NCBI GenBank assembly: GCA_017481325.1
Contig: JAFUPG010000040.1
Span: 1-24,674 of the forward strand
Length of the DNA: 24,674 nucleotides
Direction: 5' to 3'
From: Oscillospiraceae bacterium
GTDB taxonomy: Bacteria; Bacillota_A; Clostridia; Oscillospirales; Oscillospiraceae
Below, piece by piece: positions 21,280 to 24,674 of the stretch. The first letter of the stretch is position 1. Every line of letters begins with the position of its first letter. Both the position numbers and the translations under genes were made by a program. A model generated the notes under the pieces. The model was given only the letters and a program-made list of their open reading frames with translations. It was not told the DNA's origin and made no database searches.

Positions 21280-21465
21280 TGGCTTTTCGGTAGACTGTTC
21301 CTCTATTGAAAAGGTGGATTTGGGCAAAAGCAAACAGTTCGAGAAACATCTATTTGAATACCCATCGGCGGAGCCGATACCTCAGTTATTCACTATTAGC
21401 CATTCGTTATTAGTTCCTAAGATCAATTGACCTTCACCTACTCAATGTGTCTCCAAAATACCCCC

Positions 21466-21494
21466 TTTTCACTTGGGGGATTTTGTGGTAAAAT
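21466..21494 (+). promoter_or_regulatory. Possible promoter of the HAD gene
   Basis: TTTTCA (21466-21471), 17 bases, TAAAAT (21489-21494), 31 bases ahead of the start. The -35 overlaps a small CCCCC/GGGGG hairpin (21461-21479). Confidence 0.45.
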
Positions 21495-21525
21495 AGGCAA
21501 AACTCCAGAAGGGAGGCCGTCTGTT

Positions 21526-22371
21526 ATGGCGAAGTTTTCCAACGTGTTTTTTGCCAGCGACTTTGACCAGACCATTACGGATCGTCACGGCGCTGTGCCC
21601 CAAAAGAATATTGCGGCCATCGAATATTTTATCTCTGAGGGTGGCATTTTTTGCGTTGCCAGCGGCAGAAGCGTGCCCATGTTCCGCAGCCGTTTCCCCC
21701 AGGTGCCTACCAATGCTCCCAGCATCCTCTATAACGGCGCAGCCTGCTACGACTACCGCACGGAGCGGCAGTATTATGCCTGTCCCCTCAGCGATTTTGC
21801 CCCGGAGATCCTGCGCAAGGTGGAGGCGGACTACCCCAATGTGACCATTGAAATTCAGGGTCTGCAGTACCACTATGTGGCCCAGGAGCATGGTTGGCGA
21901 GGGGATTTTCTCCGCTCTCAGCAGGTGCCCTACCGCTGCGGTCTAAGCAGCATCGACGAGCCCTGGATGAAGCTGGTGATCACCGACGGCACTCAGCGCC
22001 GCAACCCCAAAGACCCCAAGGATGTACCCCCGGAGGATGCCGCCCGTTTTGCCGCCATCTGCGCCGAACTGGCCGCCTTTTGCGGCGACAGGTGCTATGT
22101 GACCCGTTCCATGCCTACGGTGATTGAGATCTGTGCCGGTGGCATCAGTAAGGGCGCAGCCGCCCGTCGTCTGGCGCAGGATATGGGACGCAGCATCCTG
22201 GTCTGCGCCGGCGATGCCCCCAATGACGAGTCTATGCTCCGTGAGGCGGATTTTGCTTTTTCCCCTGCCGACCGTGACCCCGGCCTTCATGGTGACTTCT
22301 TCCGGGAGACCGTCCCCTGTAACGAGGGCGCTATCGCCTATGCCATCGGCCAGCTGGAAACGCTGCTGTAA
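21526..22371 (+). CDS. Cof-type HAD-family phosphatase
   Basis: The 281-residue protein is a haloacid dehalogenase superfamily phosphatase of the Cof/subclass IIB kind. Motif I is SDFDQTITD with nucleophile Asp12 and acid Asp14 (the common DxDGT has Gln in place of Gly here), motif II is in CVASGRS, and motif IV is GDAPNDESML near the C-terminus, which binds Mg2+. The conserved GISKGAAARRLAQ precedes it. Such enzymes dephosphorylate sugar phosphates, flavin or pyridoxal phosphate; the substrate is not predictable. GGGAGG nine bases upstream fixes the ATG at 21526; the longer frame from 21427 starts close to the edge of repeat element 2 and is rejected. The VanZ-like gene follows 15 bases later. 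Confidence 0.9.
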   Translation: MAKFSNVFFASDFDQTITDRHGAVPQKNIAAIEYFISEGGIFCVASGRSVPMFRSRFPQVPTNAPSILYNGAACYDYRTERQYYACPLSDFAPEILRKVEADYPNVTIEIQGLQYHYVAQEHGWRGDFLRSQQVPYRCGLSSIDEPWMKLVITDGTQRRNPKDPKDVPPEDAARFAAICAELAAFCGDRCYVTRSMPTVIEICAGGISKGAAARRLAQDMGRSILVCAGDAPNDESMLREADFAFSPADRDPGLHGDFFRETVPCNEGAIAYAIGQLETLL

Positions 22372-22386
22372 GGAGGGGAAATCGGC

Positions 22387-22797
22387 ATGAACAAAAAGAA
22401 ATTTCGCTTCTGGCTGGTCTTTACCATTCTCTGGCTCATTGTGATCTTCGGCCACTCCGCCATGCCCTCCAATGTGAGTAGTCGGGAGAGCCTGGGCGTT
22501 CTTTCCTGGCTGAATAAGCTGCTGCCCAACTTGAGTCACGACACCTTGCGGAAGCTGGGGCATCTGGCGGAATTTGCCGTTTTGGGCATCTTTCTCACGG
22601 GCTGCTTCTGGCACAGCAAGAATTTTCACTTTTACATGCCACTGCTGGGCGCTCTGGTGGTGGCCTTCCTGGACGAGACTTTGCAGATCTTCATCGCAGG
22701 CCGCAGCGGCCAGATCACGGACATTTGGATCGACCTCACAGGCGCCTTCTGCGGCACACTGTTTATGTGGATCATCTTCAAGATCCGGGGAAAATAA
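22387..22797 (+). CDS. VanZ-family membrane protein
   Basis: The 136-residue protein has four hydrophobic helices and the pattern of VanZ-like proteins: WLIVIFGHSAMP at the end of helix 1, the KLGHLAEFAVLGIFL segment of helix 2, FLDETLQIFIAGRSGQITDIWIDLTGAFCG spanning helices 3-4. The conserved His, Glu, Asp and Arg lie at the membrane face. VanZ gives slight teicoplanin resistance in enterococci, but the wider family is common in Bacillota and its function is not established, so no resistance role should be read into it. AAGGAGGGG precedes the ATG. It is cotranscribed with the HAD gene. Confidence 0.88.
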   Translation: MNKKKFRFWLVFTILWLIVIFGHSAMPSNVSSRESLGVLSWLNKLLPNLSHDTLRKLGHLAEFAVLGIFLTGCFWHSKNFHFYMPLLGALVVAFLDETLQIFIAGRSGQITDIWIDLTGAFCGTLFMWIIFKIRGK

Positions 22798-22804
22798 AGA
22801 AATC

Positions 22805-22856
22805 ACCCGAAAAAGAGTGAGGAACCTGTTTCCCTTCTCTTTTTCGGGTAATTTTT
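22805..22856 (+). terminator. Terminator of the HAD/VanZ operon
   Basis: ACCCGAAAAAGAG (22805-22817) pairs perfectly with its complement (22837-22849) across a 19-base loop, followed by AATTTTT. The stem is the same sequence as in the terminator at 17658-17712. It also faces the convergent lipoprotein gene. Confidence 0.88.
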
Positions 22857-22891
22857 ATATCACTGCATCGTGTCCGTCAGAGCACAAGGCT

Positions 22892-24037
22892 TCAGGGCAG
22901 GACTTGGCTGCCGCCCCACTCCACTACGGTAAAGCCCTCCCGTTCCGCTGCGCTCAGCACTTGGGTGGGAATCTCAACCGCTTCATCAGAGGCATACCAG
23001 GCCATAAAGACCCGAAGCAGGCTGTCCGGCGCAGGCTCGATCTCCAGCACAGCGGCTTCGGTGTAGCACTCCTGCTGGAAGCTGATCACATTATAGGGAT
23101 TACCCTCCATGAGAGGCAGCCAGTAGATAATGAACTCGTTGGCCTCCCGGCGGTTTAAACCCAATTTTTCCAGGGCTTCCTCTAAAAATGCCGCCGTTTC
23201 ACTGCCGGGAACGCAGAAACCCTGAGAGAAATCAAAGCCATGGGCGGCGGTGCCCTCCCAGTAGAGATAATTGTAGCTCTGTCCCTTTTGATCGGTCAGC
23301 GTGCCGTCGGGATAAGCGGTGACTTTCCAACCGCCTTCATAGGCGGGATAGGTACAGGTCAGTTTTCCGTCCAGTTCCAGGGAGACGGAGACCTCGGTCT
23401 TTTCCTCCGGGTAGAGATAGATCACGGGCTTGGCATAGGTAGCTGTCCCCTCCTCCCAGGATTCGATGTTTTCAAGGCTTTCTCTGTAGATCCACTCCCG
23501 GGCAGGTGTGCCGCTCATGCCGTTGTAGGTCAGGAATAAGCCTCCCGTTTCGCCGGTATGATCCATTACCACTTCAATATACCACACGGGCATCCCCTCC
23601 GGGCGCTCCAGAGCAGCATAGATGATGCAATTTTCGCCCGACTTAGCGGTGTAGGTCGGTTTGTCGGCATATTTGAAGATGTCGTTTTTGACCTGCTCGA
23701 TGGCATAGACATAGACCGTGCACCACTGGTAGCGAGGGATAATATACAGACGGTCATATTCTCCTTCGTTCCAGATCACCGTAGGCTCCGGCGCAGTATC
23801 AAAGGGCTCGTTGAGGATCAGCGCCAGTTCTGAGCCGTCCCCGGCTTCTGTGGCATAGATACTATAGGCTTTGTTCTCCGGGAAAACGGCGATGTCATAA
23901 GGCGGAATGATGTCCTCCTCTTGGGTGCTGCTTTCGGAAGGCAGGTCCCAGGAGGGCTCTGTGGGCGGTGTTTTCTCCGTGCAGCCGCAGAGGATCAGCA
24001 GGCTCAAACTCAGGCAGAGGGCAAAGAATCGTTTCAT
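22892..24037 (-). CDS. Large lipoprotein with a KPVIYLYPEEK domain, function unknown
   Basis: The 381-residue exported protein starts with a lipoprotein signal (MKRFFALCLSLSLLI, lipidated Cys19 in LCGC) and a Pro/Ser/Glu-rich linker. Residues about 45-200 form a little-conserved domain. From about residue 205 a recognisable but uncharacterised domain follows: KPVIYLYPEEKTEVSVSLEL, TYPAYEGGWKVTAYPDGTL, YNYLYWEG, GFCVPGSETAAFLEEALEKL, GLNRREANEFIIYWLPLME and LRVFMAW. This set occurs in many hypothetical proteins of Clostridia; I know no function. Starting at 24037, GGAGG lies seven bases ahead. The promoter upstream has the ECF form of the sigma-serpin operon rather than a sigma-A form, hinting at envelope-stress control. 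Confidence 0.85.
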   Translation of the reverse strand: MKRFFALCLSLSLLILCGCTEKTPPTEPSWDLPSESSTQEEDIIPPYDIAVFPENKAYSIYATEAGDGSELALILNEPFDTAPEPTVIWNEGEYDRLYIIPRYQWCTVYVYAIEQVKNDIFKYADKPTYTAKSGENCIIYAALERPEGMPVWYIEVVMDHTGETGGLFLTYNGMSGTPAREWIYRESLENIESWEEGTATYAKPVIYLYPEEKTEVSVSLELDGKLTCTYPAYEGGWKVTAYPDGTLTDQKGQSYNYLYWEGTAAHGFDFSQGFCVPGSETAAFLEEALEKLGLNRREANEFIIYWLPLMEGNPYNVISFQQECYTEAAVLEIEPAPDSLLRVFMAWYASDEAVEIPTQVLSAAEREGFTVVEWGGSQVLP

Positions 24038-24062
24038 GGCGCAACCTCCTTTTTCTTTTTTT

Positions 24063-24088
24063 GACGGGGATTTCCTGCTAAAGTTCCA
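24063..24088 (-). promoter_or_regulatory. ECF-sigma-type promoter of the KPVIYLYP lipoprotein
   Basis: On the minus strand TGGAAC (24083-24088), 16 bases, CGTC (24063-24066), with about 25 bases left to the start codon. It has the same TGRAAC-16-CGTC layout as the promoter at 18798-18823. No sigma-A hexamer pair is seen in this leader. Confidence 0.6.
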
Positions 24089-24105
24089 AATTTTCCCCGG
24101 AATCG

Positions 24106-24134
24106 TTGCACTTTTTTCTTTTCCGTGATATAAT
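24106..24134 (+). promoter_or_regulatory. Sigma-A promoter of metG
   Basis: TTGCAC (24106-24111), 17 bases, TATAAT (24129-24134). The leader is only about 30 bases, too short for a T-box or S-box element. Confidence 0.8.
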
Positions 24135-24171
24135 ACCCCGTGAATGCAAACAAAAAGGAAGGTAATGCACT

Positions 24172-24674
24172 ATGTGTGATCATTGCAAGAAAAAATTCTA
24201 TATTACCACCCCCATTTACTATCCCTCCTCCAACCTGCACATCGGCCATGCCTACTGCACCGTCGCCACCGATACCATGGCTCGCTATAAGCGCCTGCGT
24301 GGCTATGAGGTCAAGTTCCTCACCGGCACCGACGAGCACGGCCAGAAGATCGAGGACAAGGCTAAGGAGTCTGGCGTGACGCCCCAGCAGTTTGTGGATA
24401 ACATCGTCCTGGGCGAGAAGGGTGTTCTGGATCTGTGGAAGCTGATGAACATTTCCTATGACCGCTTCATCCGCACCACCGACGACTATCATGTTGCCGC
24501 CATTCAGAAGATCTTCAAGCGGATGTATGACAACGGCGATATTTACAAGGGCTCCTACAAGGGCAAGTACTGCAAGCCCTGCGAGAGCTTCTGGACCGAG
24601 AGCCAGCTGGTGGAGGGCAAGTGCCCCGACTGCGGCCGTGAGGTCATGGACGCCGAGGAAGAGGCTTATTTCTT
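24172..24674 (+). CDS. metG: Methionyl-tRNA synthetase, N-terminal part (cut by window edge)
   Basis: The first 167 codons of a class I methionyl-tRNA synthetase are present. FYITTPIYYPSSNLHIGHAYC carries the HIGH motif of the ATP site, FLTGTDEHGQKI follows, and the connective peptide shows the zinc knuckle CKPC...CPDC expected of the MetG forms that bind metal. The KMSKS motif and anticodon-binding domain lie outside the window. A short extra N-terminus (MCDHCK) precedes the usual start; it contains two cysteines, which is odd. An ATG at 24165 lies out of frame. The start at 24172 follows GGAAGG with a nine-base gap. Confidence 0.97.
   Translation, partial: MCDHCKKKFYITTPIYYPSSNLHIGHAYCTVATDTMARYKRLRGYEVKFLTGTDEHGQKIEDKAKESGVTPQQFVDNIVLGEKGVLDLWKLMNISYDRFIRTTDDYHVAAIQKIFKRMYDNGDIYKGSYKGKYCKPCESFWTESQLVEGKCPDCGREVMDAEEEAYF

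Larger units (their letters stand above)
20948..21434. mobile_element. Palindromic repeat element 2 (MITE-like, 487 bp, composite)
   Basis: Together with the stem-loop before it, this element accounts for most of the gene-free stretch 20903-21525. Outer inverted repeats AAGGTCAATT (20948-20957) and AATTGACCTT (21425-21434) enclose arms made of 7-base CTAATRR-type units (about 20982-21017 and 21381-21417). Each arm ends in a hairpin with a three-base loop: GTGCC/GGCAC (21019-21031) and ATCGGC/GCCGAT (21364-21378). The right arm matches that of element 1 at 44 of 48 positions. The centre is filled by a 102-base repeat and by a different nested repeat element. No transposase is encoded. Confidence 0.75.

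Noticed and set aside
22387..22797. Glycopeptide resistance gene
   Set aside because: The VanZ-like family is broad and occurs without any van operon here; similarity alone does not indicate resistance.
24135..24171. T-box leader before metG
   Set aside because: The distance from the promoter to the start is about 30 bases, and no T-box sequence or specifier hairpin fits.
1..24674. tRNA, rRNA or phage genes
   Set aside because: No cloverleaf, rRNA or phage structural gene was recognised in either strand by eye; a covariance-model scan would be needed to exclude small RNAs.

Overview
The window looks like a chromosomal segment from a strictly anaerobic, low-oxygen-adapted Bacillota, most likely a gut Clostridia of the Oscillospiraceae/Ruminococcaceae type. 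This rests on an rnfCDGEAB operon in clostridial order, strong GGAGG ribosome binding sites with frequent GTG and TTG starts, sigma-A promoters with 17-base spacers, many lipoproteins, a TPP riboswitch of Firmicute style, and small palindromic repeat elements. No plasmid, phage, rRNA, tRNA or CRISPR signature was seen. Genes cover most of the sequence. The first 450 bases are visibly more AT-rich than the rest.

Layout. 1-490: the start of a MerR-type regulator (cut by the window edge, minus strand) with its 19-base-spacer promoter, then two terminator-like hairpins. 511-1365: rpsI and rplM (minus). 1621-2358: a TtcA-family tRNA thiolase. 2468-7366: the complete Rnf ferredoxin:NAD+ oxidoreductase operon rnfC-D-G-E-A-B, genes overlapping by 1-4 bases, closed by a strong terminator. 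7410-8747: a Kef/CPA2-type cation:proton antiporter (minus). 8748-9170: a gene-free gap with one copy of a 102-base repeat. 9171-11242: a FliB-like protein, a small membrane protein, and a riboswitch-controlled thiamine ECF-transporter component (minus). 11498-13675: a DnaQ-like exonuclease, a GNAT acetyltransferase and a LacI-type regulator. 13809-15143: a MATE exporter. 15162-15712: a GIY-YIG protein and a Dabb protein (minus). 15836-17618: two lipoproteins, the second a parvulin-type foldase. 17704-18506: a 61-residue protein (minus) and tadA, diverging. 18846-20902: an ECF sigma factor and a membrane-anchored serpin. 21526-22797: a Cof-type HAD phosphatase and a VanZ-like protein. 22892-24037: a large lipoprotein (minus). 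24172-end: metG, cut by the window edge.

The most interesting unit is the sigma factor-serpin operon. The second protein has a short cytoplasmic tail followed by one membrane segment and an extracellular serpin with an inhibitory-type hinge. This has the architecture of an anti-sigma factor whose sensor is a protease trap. The operon has its own ECF-type promoter (TGAAAC-16-CGTC), and a closely matching element (TGGAAC-16-CGTC) lies in front of the lipoprotein at 22892-24037, which I therefore propose as a regulon member. The operon is bracketed by two related palindromic repeat elements (18558-18715 and 20948-21434). The right-hand one also contains a second kind of repeat element and a 102-base repeat whose other copy is at 9013-9114.

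Energy and transport functions dominate the left half: Rnf couples ferredoxin oxidation to ion export, and the Kef-type antiporter next to it could use or adjust that gradient. Translation genes (rpsI, rplM, ttcA, tadA, metG) are scattered through the window as single units, which suggests ordinary core chromosome with small accessory pieces between them.
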